From contig JABSTR010001244.1 in the NCBI GenBank assembly GCA_013339765.2, forward strand, positions 1,871,501 to 1,935,500: a stretch of 64,000 nucleotides of DNA. Direction: 5' to 3'. The position numbers and the translations under genes were made by a program. Shown piece after piece: positions 11,180 through 21,139 of the stretch. Position 1 is the stretch's first letter. Each line of letters opens with the position of its first letter. Source of the DNA: Haemaphysalis longicornis. Its lineage: Eukaryota > Arthropoda > Arachnida > Ixodida > Ixodidae. Below the pieces are notes generated by a model. It was not told the DNA's origin and searched no databases. It was given only the letters and a program-made list of their open reading frames with translations.

Positions 11180-11970
11180 GTTTCTTTTTAAAGACGATAG
11201 TCTTTCTTGGGCTACTTAAACTCAGAAATTTTGGTCTGTCTGTATGTCTGTCTGTCCGTCTGTCTGTCTGTGACTCGATTCAGCCACCCGGCCAAAGCAA
11301 AACAATGGCTGCGCAATAGTCTTATATAGTCACCGCTAAATCTACCCGTCTATGTCCGGTGTAATGTTCATACTTGTCGACATTGTTGAAGAAGAACAAG
11401 ACATTACGCAAATATGAGGCAACAAATCAATACAGAAGTGATATTTGCAGTGTTCTTTTATAAAAAAGTCAAACATGCTTGACTTTTCGGAAAATAAATA
11501 CTTCATCAACTGCAGAAAAAGAATTCACTCCACCGTCGCCTGCTGTCGCCCGCGCCACTATAGCTTCTGGCGCCATTTTAAGAAATCAACCGGTAACAGT
11601 TTCGCAAGGTTCCACTAGATAGGTTCCACGTTCTGCTTGCAACGCACGTGGAGTAGGGAAACGCGGTTCTATAAACGTTGAAGTTGGGCGCCTCAATTAA
11701 CGCGCGTCTTCGCCGTACGGCAGCGTTCGCATACGGCAGCGTTCGCATCGGTTTGGTGCAGTGGAACGCGCGGAATTTAAAATGATTTAAGCAAACCTTT
11801 GGCGTCTTTACCTTGGGAGGAGCGCAACGCAAGAGGAACAACATGAGAGGTGAGCGGGAAAGCGAAGGGAGGCATTTACTTCGCAAAAGCCGATAAAGGC
11901 TATCGTCTTTTGACGGCATTTGCAACGAAAGGAGCAGATACGCGGCCATTTTTTGGAACAGAGACCAATC
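11180..11970 (+). mobile_element. Family A repeat, copy 2 (near full length)
   Basis: This and the copy at 21140-21850 are co-linear over about 750 bp. Shared blocks, in order: the head CTCAGAAATTTTGGTCTGTC, GACTCGATTCAGCCACCCGG, the CAACATTGTTGAA(G/C)AAGAACAAG block, CCGCGCCACTATAGCTTCTGG, AGTTCCACTAGATAGGTTCC-like text, and a terminal small hairpin (AAAGGCTATCGTCTTTTG near 11896). A related hairpin (AAAGACGATAGTCTTT) lies at 11189, so the element starts and ends with similar inverted motifs. No coding frame is credible. The minus-strand 144-codon frame across it is an artefact shared with the other copies. Confidence 0.7.
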
Positions 11971-12229
11971 CAGAAATGCCATTTTCATCAGCCGGTACTG
12001 CAGCCCAACCACCTTCCCTTGGACGGTTCAAACGCTGCCCATCAATCGTATGTCGATGCAGAAGTGAGTGAAAATATCCTGCGCACCATACCTGGTGTGC
12101 CCAACTTGTACTACTTCACAGAGACACTTCATTCAAATATAGAAGAACATGTGGTCATCCGGGACGGTTTATCCGCCTTAGACCATCACCTCCGCATCGC
12201 CCGCCACGACGCCTCTACCTCTAAGCAAT

Positions 12230-12820
12230 TCTAGGCTCCGACGCGTCGCCAGTTCCTTCGACCTGACCTACCTGCATTGTGCATCGCCCCCTCAATTCGT
12301 TTTTGTGCCCTGGGCGAGTTCTGAGGAATCTACAGTAGACACCTGGCCACCATAATGATGCTATAGCGCTCTGGCACCCGCATTGGGAGGCTTGACAGCT
12401 GCAGTTCTCCACAAGTGACACCCTCCTACATAAAAAGGAATGTATCCGGCGCTCCATACATTCCTTTCTTCCTCCGCGCGGGTCCGACATTACAAGCGGA
12501 TTAACCCGCCACGAGGAGGTAGCGTTTCGAAGGACCCGCATGGGGACAGCTTTAACCCCGCGATATAGATCCTCTGGATGACGCAAGTTCCCCGGACGCA
12601 TGCGCGTTTTGTACAGCCCCTGCCCCTGAGGAGCCTTAGGACCACCTCTTGGAAACATGCCCAGGCTTTCGGTCGGCCAGAGTTCGGCGCATGAAAGGCC
12701 TCGCGCACACCCCAGGGCTGCCGCCTGACTTTCGCCACTGAACGTACGTACTCAATACTGCTGTCTTAACTTCATTTTGGAGACGGGCCTCGTCAATTCT
12801 ACTTGGGTATCCCGTAGGGC
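12230..12820 (+). mobile_element. LINE ORF2 C-terminal fragment
   Basis: The frame at about 12597-12800 reads a zinc knuckle, CAFCTAPAPEEP*DHLLETC, with one in-frame stop. It continues as PGFRSARVRRMKGLAHTPG and later FWRRASSILLGYP. Upstream, in other frames, LLHKKECIRRSIHSF and VAFRRTRMGTALTPR fit the region before the knuckle in non-LTR elements. Frameshifts and stops make it inactive. The poly-A end of an oppositely oriented repeat follows directly. Confidence 0.6.
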
Positions 12821-12835
12821 CTTCTCTTTTTCTTT

Positions 12836-13235
12836 TTTTACTTCGTATTTTTGTCATGCGGCAAATGAAGGTGTAAAGATGATAAGAGAGAAGAAAGAAG
12901 AAAGGAGACGAAAAAAGTATGGAATACAAAGATGGTACAGTCGCTAGAAGAGAGAGAAGAGGAACAAATATCACAAGTAGTCAGGAAATCGATGACACTG
13001 GTCAAGCCTACAGGTAGGCGTGCAGTCCGGTTTCGTGTAAAAACTTCAGCAGAAACCTGCAGGATGCTTTTTTTTTTTTGCACCCACCGGTAGAAGTCAC
13101 CCGGTTTATCCCACCCAAGATCAACCACTCTTAGCACATTGTCCCGAGCTGTTCTTGTTCCTGTGCACATCGACAAGAGATACCAACCTCTTCCTTTTCC
13201 CACCGGGCACACAATAAAGTTGTTCTCTCTCTCTT
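12836..13235 (-). mobile_element. Retroposon 3' end, shared with 26325-26640
   Basis: On the minus strand, GGAACAAGAACAGCTCGGGA, then GGGATAAACCG, a G/C-rich TGCACCC block, CTACCTGTAG, TTCTCTCTC, TTTCTTCTTTCTTC and CCGCATGACAAAAATACG precede an A-rich tail at 12836-12843. The plus-strand segment 26325-26640 has the same blocks in the same order. It is the 3' untranslated end of one retrotransposon family, present twice in opposite orientation. The (TC)n tract and CAATAAAG motif at 13211-13235 belong to its flank. Confidence 0.65.
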
Positions 13236-13429
13236 GACAGACACTTCAGCCGCCGGAGCCGGACACTTGGTACATGCTCCTGGTGCAGGTCCTCAAGTCC
13301 AGATGACCGCACTATAAAAAAATTTCACCATCTTCCCGTGGGGGGAATCCTGAGGAGGATGCGAAGCAGCAGTGGGAGTTGGTTGGTGTGTAAGTAGAGT
13401 TGAAGTAAGCAGTGTGAGTAGAGTTGGTG

Positions 13430-13679
13430 TGTGGTGTTAGAGTAAGGAGACGCATGGGTAGGGTGATGAGGAGAATGGAGGAAAGACGCGCATGCGCAGT
13501 ATAGTAGCGCGCGGCGTGTGCACACCTGGTTTATACAGCTGTGAGGAGGAGAATGGAGGAGAGACGCGCATGCGCAGTGGAGGTGTGGACGGCGCAACAA
13601 CAGGGAGGGAACAGGCTCGACTATAAGCAAGATGATGCAATTTTATTGTAGGGGGGGGGGTGTTATAGTGGAGATGCAT

Positions 13680-13754
<75 letters not shown>

Positions 13755-14290
13755 GTTGTACGTGGTATGAGTTTGTCTTTATTTAGGCATTATCATCATC
13801 ATGTTCAACGTAGGTGACGTCGAGCTGTGGTTAGCGTTCCGCTTTGATTATGACCGCCTTATGGTCTGTGAAATGTAAAGTCAGGGCTGTTGTAGTGGAT
13901 GAACCCTAAAGTTGCTGAAGATGAGGTCGATGCACGTTCCCCGAATGGTTGTGGGCTGCTTGTAATCACAGCCCGCCGAGACTCGCCTACACACGCCGCC
14001 GCCGACGACAATGAAACGTCGAAGGCGCGTGAAGCGTGCTCGTCTTGTGCCGGCCCAGGAAGACACCGGCAACACTGTCGCTCCAGGAGCCCTTAAAGGG
14101 GAAGAGTGCTCGGCTCGTGCCGGCCCAGGAAGACACCGGCAGCACTGTCGCTCAAGGAGCCATTAAAGGGTAAGACACCACCGGGTGTTCAGCAAGCCGA
14201 GCATGCGCAGTGGGGGTGTGGACGGCGCAACAACAACAACAAGGGAGGGACATAGCCCCGACCATGAGATGCTTCGCATCTAAAAAAAAA
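13430..14290. repeat. Repeat cluster with (AG)n and short tandem duplications
   Basis: GAGGAGAATGGAGGA(A/G)AGACG followed by CGCATGCGCAGT occurs at 13469-13500 and again 78 bp later. The block from CATGCGCAGTGG to ACGGCGCAACAACA is found at 13569 and again at 14202. A pure (AG)n microsatellite fills 13680-13753. A 70-bp unit (GTGCCGGCCCAGGAAGACAC to TTAAAGGG) is duplicated at 14034-14170. At 14269 GATGCTTCGCATC forms a small hairpin before an A run. This is composite mobile DNA with no gene. Confidence 0.7.
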
Positions 14291-14407
14291 ACACCAAACT
14301 TCGGCGTGACAAGGTAGCCTACAATTAGAAAACCTACGCGTATGATCACTCGACTCAAGAGGTCGTCGTGCGAAGTTTGTGGCGATTTTATAAGTCTAAT
14401 GTGAAAC

Positions 14408-14541
14408 CTTTTCAAACACGACATTTGCGTTCGTCGCTCATGATCATAACCATACGCAGTGCCATTCAAAAACGCGAATGTATGCTCTCTCGTCAATTCG
14501 TCTCCTTGAAACGTCATTCTTTTAACCGAAACACAGGTAAA
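14408..14541 (-). CDS. Candidate internal exon, secreted-protein-like
   Basis: On the minus strand an acceptor (AAATCACTGTAG) opens FTCVSVKRMTFQGDELTREH, followed by TFAFLNGTAYGYDHE and ending at CLKR with a weak GTTTCA donor. It starts in phase 0, which matches the phase-0 end of the exon at 15321-15439, 780 bp upstream in the same orientation. The pattern C-V-x-V, about 20 residues, then FxFxNGT loosely recalls a beta-strand pair of tick lipocalins. That resemblance is from memory and weak. A poor polypyrimidine tract and weak donor keep the call uncertain. Confidence 0.3.
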
Positions 14542-15320
14542 CTACAGTGATTTCCAAATTCGTCCTTCCCTCAATGACTCTGATCTTTTTGTAATGGCAG
14601 AACAGATAAAATTCGTGGCGGGAGTGTCAAAAACGACACCAATCGGGAACTCGATTGCTGCCCTGTAATTATTTCATTTCTGGTATGAAGGATTTGCCTT
14701 TGTTGTAGTGCTTCGTTCCCACCAGGGGTTTTAATTGGTATTTTCTATCGCCCCTTAAAGGTCACGATTCCTTCATTTGCTTTTTGACGGCAGTTCGAAC
14801 ACACACACTAATCGTGGATGCCATTGCTTCACTGTAAATGGCTCGTTTCCGCTATAAATAATGTGTTTCATTGTCACGCTTCTTACCTAGCTGCTTTTAT
14901 TGGCATTTGCTATCGTCATGAAACGATGGTTACTACTTTATATCACCTTGTAATGACCCTGCAGACAAACTAGCAAAGACGTATCACAACCTCAGTTCTT
15001 TCTTGATTTTAACTTCCAGTTTATAAGTTGACTGAGCTAACCTTCACTATGTGCAGTAATAACGCTGCATCTGGATTTGTAAAAAACGCCTAACGTTCGG
15101 GCTATCGCAAATTTTTGAGCCCGCCTCCCGCTCCTGAGCTCCATCTTCAAGAATCATTCCCTTTGTCTTAGCAGCACATTCCGAACCATTATAATCTGTC
15201 AGTCACCCAGAACACCTCGGCGACCGCCACGCCAACTCACGTCGCCTTTTTTTTCGTGGTTTATTCCACGGTAAAAAGAAAAAAAAAACTGTAGGATGAA
15301 AACGGCCGCATTAAACTCAC
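14542..15320. other. Putative intron between two minus-strand exons
   Basis: No repeat family or long open frame is recognised. It would be an intron if the flanking exon pair is real; otherwise it is unannotated DNA. Confidence 0.3.
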
Positions 15321-15439
15321 TCGTGAAACCGTCAGATTTTCGGGCAGCTTCATCTTGAACTGTTCAATAAGATTTGTCAAAATTGGCAAACCGTGAGGTC
15401 CAAGATGCAGCATATGTTCAGACATCGCGATCACTGCTC
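15321..15439 (-). CDS. Candidate internal exon, unknown protein
   Basis: On the minus strand a good acceptor (CGGCCTGAATTTGCAG) and a strong GTGAGT donor (15315-15320) bound a 119-nt exon. The only open frame reads AVIAMSEHMLHLGPHGLPIL then TNLIEQFKMKLPENLTVSR. The exon has two leading bases (phase 1) and ends in phase 0. The sequence is protein-like, helix-forming in its first half, with a possible N-glycosylation site (NLT). The family is not recognised. It may be spliced to the phase-matched exon at 14408-14541. Confidence 0.5.
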
Positions 15440-16547
15440 CTGCAAATTCAGGCCGTAAAGGTGTACAATAAGGAAACCTTCTCAGCCGGACGACAATCAC
15501 AATGATGAAGCAAAGGTTCGTTTCGATTACGGTATTTATGCGGCTCGTTCTCGTTAGCGCCGCTATCGCAGCCCCCTCAGGACCAAACGTTCGCCCCTCA
15601 AGTCGTTTGGCTGTCCCCCTAAAGCAAGCCGTCCAAACAGTCGTTCCGCCTGCAATTCTCGCCCATACCTCGCACTTATCATGCGCAGGCAATGACGAGC
15701 CCGCACTCGTCCCCTTTGTACCACTTTCCTTATAGGTTCCATTCTCCTGCTCGTGTTATCATCAGCACTGAAGTAATTATTGTGAAATACCCATTTTCAC
15801 GGGTTGTCTGGGGGATTATTTCCTGCGAGTCCACAACCACGTTTGTGTCATTGCGAAGGCCGTGTGCCCTGTTCTGGGGGAAGAAACGAAGTGTGTGCAC
15901 TTAATCTGTTTTTCCTCCTTCGTGTTGGCGCACTAACGAGTTGATAGCCGGGCTGGATATCGAGTCGTTAGTGCGTCAGCATGAAAAAAAAACACAAGTG
16001 TGAGGAAGAGGAAGGGAGGCAAATTCTGTTGAAGCACGTGGCCGTGATCGCGCTTAATTTGACTTGAAGTTAAAGGGAAGGGGTTTGGCGGACGTGTTTT
16101 CCTCCGCGAATCTCTTCCTGCCGTTGTCACCCCCGGCCGCAAGGGCGCTCGTCACTGCACGTGGCCGACGACTCCGCCGTGTACAGCGCGTGCCGCGCGT
16201 GCGGCCTGGCGTGTGTCCGGCCTCGGGCCACGGCGTCCCTTCGGAATTAATTACCGAGTGGCGCCTCTAGGGCAGCGTCAGCCGGGCCAATATCGCGGCG
16301 CCGTTTTCCTTACTACGCCAGCTTTGGCCAGCCTACACGATGGCCCAATCTAGGCAACGGCACTTCACCCGTGATGTCTTGGCCTTGCTGAGCTAGTACG
16401 CTAAACACGACCCGTCACTTTCCTTTGGGCGACTCAGACTCGCAAATGCGGGAATTCACGAAAATCCAAGGGCTCCCTTCAGGAAAATTTTACTCCTTCC
16501 TCTTATTCGAATATTTCGATGAAGCCATTTACAATCGGCCCGATACC
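15440..16547. other. No confirmed gene; CpG-rich patch at 16080-16330
   Basis: A 77-codon plus-strand frame at 15502-15735 begins with a signal-peptide-like run but lies opposite the region upstream of the minus-strand exon and has no support. The 250-bp stretch 16080-16330 is strongly GC- and CpG-rich compared with its surroundings and could be a promoter, but no first exon is recognised on either strand. Confidence 0.4.
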
Positions 16548-16695
16548 CGCCATCGTGGCTTGGTGGCCAAGGAGTTATGCTGGTTACTACCTGGTCGCGG
16601 GTTTGATCACCAGTGGAAGGGTGTCGTTATTCCGAATGAGGAGAAAAACGGCTGCGAGTCGCGATCTGGGTGCACGTTAAGTATAGCCGAATGTG
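16548..16695 (+). mobile_element. tRNA-derived SINE (5' part)
   Basis: GTGGCTTGGTGGCCAAGGAG is an A-box region with one mismatch. About 35 bp on, GTCGCGGGTTTGATCACC is a degenerate B box, and GGGTGCACGTTAA follows in the body. This order is that of the tick tRNA-derived SINE (Ruka type) seen more completely at 31379. The 3' tail is not evident. Confidence 0.6.
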
Positions 16696-16847
16696 TCGCC
16701 CGACCTCCCACCCATCTTCCAGTAATTCCGAAGAAATTACCAGTAATTACAAGACTCCGGGTATGTCCCGGTAATGTGCGAATAATTCTCCAGAAACAAA
16801 TAATGACTTACATTCTGGTGCATTCATAAAGATTAATTCTGCCTATA

Positions 16848-17030
16848 TTAGGGGCGAAGCCCTTTAGGGGCTCGGGCTGTCGGCGTCTCATGTCGTCGTC
16901 ATCCCCGTCGTCTCATGTAGTCACGGTACTAAACCACGGGAACACTCGTTTAAACTTCGCGCTGGAACGTAACGCGTACTAAAAAAGCACCGGGACACTC
17001 GTTTACGCCTCGCGCTAGAATGCTTCGTGC
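16848..17030. repeat. Short repeat with a 52-bp duplication
   Basis: CAC(G)GGGA(A)CACTCGTTTA followed by CGCGCT(G/A)GAA occurs at about 16936 and about 16988. The preceding GGCGAAGCCCTTTAGGGG-like text and GCTGTCG resemble 22285-22320 (CGGAGCACTTTAGGGG..CTTGTCG). This is likely the end of a small interspersed element. Confidence 0.4.
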
Positions 17031-17649
17031 TTCAAAGACACGAGACTTCGACACAAAGCTGTATACTTCGACCCCACAACGGTTTCGTCTCCATTGGCAA
17101 AACCGCCAAAGCAGCAATAATACATTTATATTCTGCATGCTTCGCTCTTCCCCAGGTTTCACGTTAGTGGAGATGGCTCGGAACGCACCCGCTGTGTGTA
17201 AAGATGGCCCCATGCTCGACGCTGTGGAGTCAATTTCGGTAACTCCTCAGTCAGGTACAGTGGAATGCGTCTGTTACATTGGGTCGGGCTTTCGCAAGGC
17301 GTACCCAATGCATACTGTTTCTATTTAATTACCACCAAAACGTGTTATAGATAATATATATCAATCAAAAGGAATGCTAAATTGACATGCACAAAGTGTC
17401 GCCAATGCAGCCTATAGTCAGTGAAGTGCTACAGAAAATTGGTGAGTAGGCTGGACAAGTTGTTTGTGCCCATCCAAACCGCGAGGAGTAAATCAAGCGT
17501 AGACTTAGTCTGTGAGAGAACATTCGCCAAACACCATGACGCAATGCGCAAAAGGCTACATCTGTCAGTGAAAAGGAAAGCCGTGCAACCAAATGCATAC
17601 TCCACTGATAATTAATGGAGCAGGAACTTGGAGACTTGCTAAGGTACTT
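17031..17649. other. No gene recognised
   Basis: Short frames only. The plus-strand frame at 17020-17328 lacks splice context or any domain. Confidence 0.5.
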
Positions 17650-18015
17650 AATGATGATGAGTAAACTTTATTCAGGCAAGCATGATGTGCTGATGTCAGG
17701 GAACCCGCCTGGTGGGAATTTCTTTTCTGCGGTACGGGTACCCTGACCTGCTCTCGCCTCCTGGCCCCTCACCACCAGGCTACGCTGGGAGGAGAGGCCG
17801 GAGCTGGTCAGATGTGCCGCCCGCTGCTCGTATGCAGGTTGGGGGTTAGGAGGGGTTGGTACGGTGGGGGCACTTTTTACAAGAGGCGGGTAGAGGGTGG
17901 TTCACAGGGCATGGAGTAGGGTATTCTAGGAGTTCGTTTGCAGTCGTCGGAAGATGGTAGCTTCTGTTCTGGATAGGAGGGAGTTGGGCGCTGGACATTG
18001 TTGGCGCGCGTGCCG
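17650..18015 (-). mobile_element. LINE 3' end (I-like, zinc-knuckle region)
   Basis: On the minus strand one frame reads LLSRTEATIFRRLQTNS at about 17970, the LLRxLQTxxxP signature just before the C-terminal zinc knuckle of tick I-type elements. It continues, with stops, to AYEQRAAHLTSSGLSSQ. The strand ends in GAATAAAGTTTACTCATCATCAT, a poly-A-signal-like motif and (CAT)n tail at 17650-17675. It is 5'-truncated and inactive. Confidence 0.65.
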
Positions 18016-18028
18016 ATAGCAGGCGATT

Positions 18029-18484
18029 ATGCCACCGTATTTTGACACTACAGTGTTTTATTCCTGGATCCATGCGCACAAAGATTTCATTCACGTCATA
18101 TCCGTCACGGAAGTGACGCCAGTACAACGAAGCAAGCGGCCTGTAAATGGTGCACCCCTGCACTCAGGGCCTTCTTGCGGGAAAGCAACCTTTAGTACTA
18201 AAGAGTACGCTATACTTCGGGTTGTTCGTTTTCGGGTTACATATTTTAACACGACAGTGTTTTATGCCGGGATACACCAAGATTTGACTGACGTCATATC
18301 CGTCACGAAAATGACGCCAGTGCACCTTTGCCGAAGCGACCCGCCAGCATGACGTCGCTCGCCAAGCACAACCGCAAGACAGCCGCCGACGCGCAAATCA
18401 TGCTCAGCTGCAGATTTCTCTCCACGTTTCACTTTCGTGTTTTACGGATTCCTATGAGAGAGGAATAAACCACAGTTTTTTAGA
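18029..18484 (+). mobile_element. Family B repeat, plus-strand copy
   Basis: About 450 bp closely matching 30495-30075 on the other strand. The similarity is visible in the translations of both copies (DTTVFYSWIHAHKDF versus NTTVFYSGIQEDF; KRPVNGAPLHSGPSCG versus KRPVKGAPLHTGSSCG). Each copy contains an internal imperfect direct repeat about 203 bp apart (CAGTGTTTTAT to CATATCCGTCACG). The palindrome GTCACGGAAGTGAC and a perfect TGACGTCA (18289-18296) lie inside. The element ends at AGGAATAAACCACAGTTTTTT. The shared frame is probably not coding; it is an interspersed repeat of unknown class. Confidence 0.7.
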
Positions 18485-19689
18485 GAGGCGTGGGTTTGAG
18501 GACGTCGTAAGCTTGTAATTCAGCAGAATCGACAGATGTGCTGGCTGACTTTAGTACATCTTTACACAGCGCTTTAGGGCAAGGTGATAGAAGAGGGGCG
18601 ACACGAATCAGAACCGTCATGCCGATTGTGTGGGTGCTCTTAATAAATCTCAGAACGTCTGTAATTTGGTATGGCTTTCATGTCGTCATCATGCATCAAC
18701 CCTATCTTTAAGTCAACTGCAGTATGAAGGCCTCTCCGCATTGACTTCCAAATGCACCTATCCTGCACTGCTCTAATCTATTATTTGCTACCAAATTTTT
18801 TATCCCATCCCTCCATCAAAATCTTTACCTATGTTCTACCCTCCATCACACTGGTTGTTCATCAACAAACGTCACCTCCTAATTACGTGCCCAGCCAAAC
18901 TGCACTCCTTTCTGTTAATTTAGCTAGGATGTGTTCCGCCGAGTGTGCGTTTGCTCTGTAATCTAAGACGCTGGTTTCCCAGCTCTTGGCGTTGCTCCTA
19001 TCTTTCTTCTTTCTACGGCTCCTTAGATCGACCCGTAAGATCGACCTAAGTTTTTTTTAACAGCGGAGCTGTTTAAGCTTTTAGTTCCGCCGTGGAGCGT
19101 TAGCAGAAAATTCAGCCCAGCTGTGCGCCGCCTCGCGTTGCCTAGCAACCGCCTGCGAGAGAACCGAGCCACGTAACCTCCTCGCACCACACACGTGTAG
19201 GGCGGAGTCAGCGGATGTGTGCGCTCCGCTCTCCTCTCTCCCAGCCACGGACGACAAGTGTGAAGGTGGAGCTTGGCCGTGACGTCACAGGCGAGTAAAA
19301 GCTCGCAACAGCTGGTGCGGCGACAGACCTCTCGCCTCCTCTACTCCGCGCGTACAGGTGCCGTCGAAAGCAATTGGAACCCGGTCGCATAAAGTTACAG
19401 AAATTTCTTCTTCCGGGAACTGGCTGGCTGCATTGGTGTGTGTTTTAGAAGTCCTAGAAAAAGCTCCTTGTATACTGGTAATGACGGCCATAGATCTAGT
19501 AAGACAAATATTTTGTGATATTCACAAATCTTTGTTCCAATTATTTATGACGACAAGTGCTGCTGCCACGGGAAGACCGAAGGAAGTCCGCACGCCCGAA
19601 GAAGAAGCTGTTTACTGGGAAGGGCGCCGTAGTGTCAAGTGAGAAGTGATGCGTAGCGGGCGAGCTGAAGCTGCGGCTGAGAAGAGGCG
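18485..19689. other. No gene recognised
   Basis: At 19058 the motif TTAACAGCGGAGCTGTTTAA forms a small hairpin also seen near 35320, 53318 and (reverse) 50008. A short duplication of ATCGACC lies at 19026-19046. No coding exon is supported. Confidence 0.5.
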
Positions 19690-19765
19690 ACGCCGAGTCA
19701 TTGCTTGCTGAGCCATTGCGAGCTTTTGCTTGACTCAGCGAGCCATTGCTTGCTGAGTCATTGTT
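19690..19765. repeat. Short direct repeat
   Basis: GAG(T/C)CATTGCTTGCTGAG occurs twice in about 75 bp, followed by a G10 run. Probably a local duplication. Confidence 0.5.
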
Positions 19766-19787
19766 TGGGGGGGGGGTACAGCCTCCC

Positions 19788-20215
19788 AAAAAAATGTGCG
19801 CGGCTTGCACTAGTGGTGCAAGGCTGGGGTCAACAGCAGAGCTTGTGATCACCGTGCCACGCAGCTTGTCCCCGCATCCGACTGGCCGGGTAGATAATAT
19901 GTGCTCCGATATCGTGACTGCCGTCATGTGTGGGGAACCGACCGGAACAGAAATGAGACTTAGCCCAAAATTCAGCTTTGCAAAACCTAGAAACGATTTA
20001 GCCAAGCCTACCATAACCCTGCAAAACCTACAAGCGACTGAGCCAAGTGTAGCATAACCTCGCCAAACAACGAAACAACTTAGCCAAGCCTACCAACAAC
20101 CTAGCAAAACCTATACAAGCCATGCCAATCCACGTAAAAGCGAGGGTGAGCGCAAGATCCGCTGTTGACTCCAGCCTTGCACCACTAGTGAAAGAAAGCT
20201 GCGCACTTTTTTTTT
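19788..20215. mobile_element. 428-bp inverted-repeat element (family K)
   Basis: The ends are long imperfect inverted repeats. The left arm (19788-19853) contains TGTGCGCGGCTT and CACTAGTGGTGCAAGGCTGG, then GTCAACAGC and GATCACC. The right arm (20145-20215) is its reverse complement with a few substitutions and a short gap. Between them lie about three and a half tandem copies of a 41-42 bp unit (GCAAAACCTA, then GCCAAGCCTACCA-AACC; 19976-20121). The layout suits a MITE or foldback element. No clear target duplication was found. A lone right end of the same family occurs at 63540-63600. Confidence 0.7.
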
Positions 20216-20369
20216 CATGCCACTCGCTCACCTCCATCGAAAGAGCCACCCTCCGCCGGCTAGGCTATTCCACCCAACAACGGCAAGATCAGAAGACGCG
20301 CATTCCTGTAGTCGTTTGAAAACACACCAAATAGGCCCCAATCCCACGTAGCATGCACCTGACAAATAA

Positions 20370-21130
20370 CAAGAGACGACGAGGAGCATGGTCACGAGCT
20401 ATCCATACGCACTCGCTATGCAGACGAATCTCCGACCTATTCAAGAACTCATTCAAGGCCAAACCTTACCGTGTAACATGCACACTGAACACCACCGTGT
20501 ACGGCGTAATGCTCGCATGGAGGTCATCTCGTGACAGTACTGTCCTGACTCTGACGCGGTCTTCGTCACTGACGCAGAGGCATACCCCTACTACCGAGCG
20601 AGGACACGCTACCACTGCCTCTATCAAAACGCTGTCACCAGCTGAAACGCAAGAAGCGGCAATTGACCTTCCCATCTCCTCTGGCTAGGCTACCAATGTG
20701 GTGACGGACACCCAACAGCCGAGCCGGCTTTTCCAGGCTGGAACGGTTCACGCTTCGGACGGCGCAATGCTATTCCCACAACCCCTGCAGCGAAAGATCC
20801 AGAACGTATGGACTCCAGCCCATCTGGGAGTGAGAAGGAACTAGACGGTGTATGACCTCGTGCGAGAAATGACACGCCGCACGAGCAGCGACGAAAACGC
20901 TGCCTCAGACAGATTTACCCTCCTCTTCACATATACGCAGGTTTCCCATGTCTGGCCGAACGCACGCTTCCCCCGCCCCACCGACGCCCACCTATCGAGC
21001 AGGCATATGCCTACCGCGCCTTGCAAACGAACACCTTTCCACCAGGCGCTGCTAATACACCTGGACAGAGCCAAAAACTGGATTTCTCCATCAACTCTAA
21101 CGCATGATGACAGTGACGCAAAGATTGCAG
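20370..21130 (+). mobile_element. LINE fragment: RNase H domain and C-terminus
   Basis: Across frames: DSDAVFVTDAEAYP (first RNase H aspartate block, about 20546-20590), TASIKTLSPAETQEAAIDLP (about 20617-20676), NVWTPAHLGV (about 20802-20835, matching the WxPAH motif of tick I-type LINEs), then LPPPHRRPPIEQAYAYRALQ and TNTFPPG at about 20970-21050 (pre-knuckle region). Stops and frameshifts break it throughout. It ends near 21130, where family A copy 3 begins, so the latter may have inserted here. Confidence 0.7.
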
Positions 21131-21139
21131 GTCTGGGGA

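Noticed and set aside
11578..12012. 144-codon minus-strand protein related to a frame at 21551-22117
   Set aside because: Both frames run through family A DNA; similarity reflects repeat copies, not a gene family.
15502..15735. Secreted 77-residue peptide on the plus strand
   Set aside because: The N-terminus looks like a signal peptide but has an arginine in the core, there is no other evidence, and it lies opposite the flank of a better-supported exon.
18029..18352. Conserved protein encoded by family B (107 and 156 codons)
   Set aside because: The frame is shared because the DNA is a repeat; it contains an internal duplication, ends at different points and has no domain.
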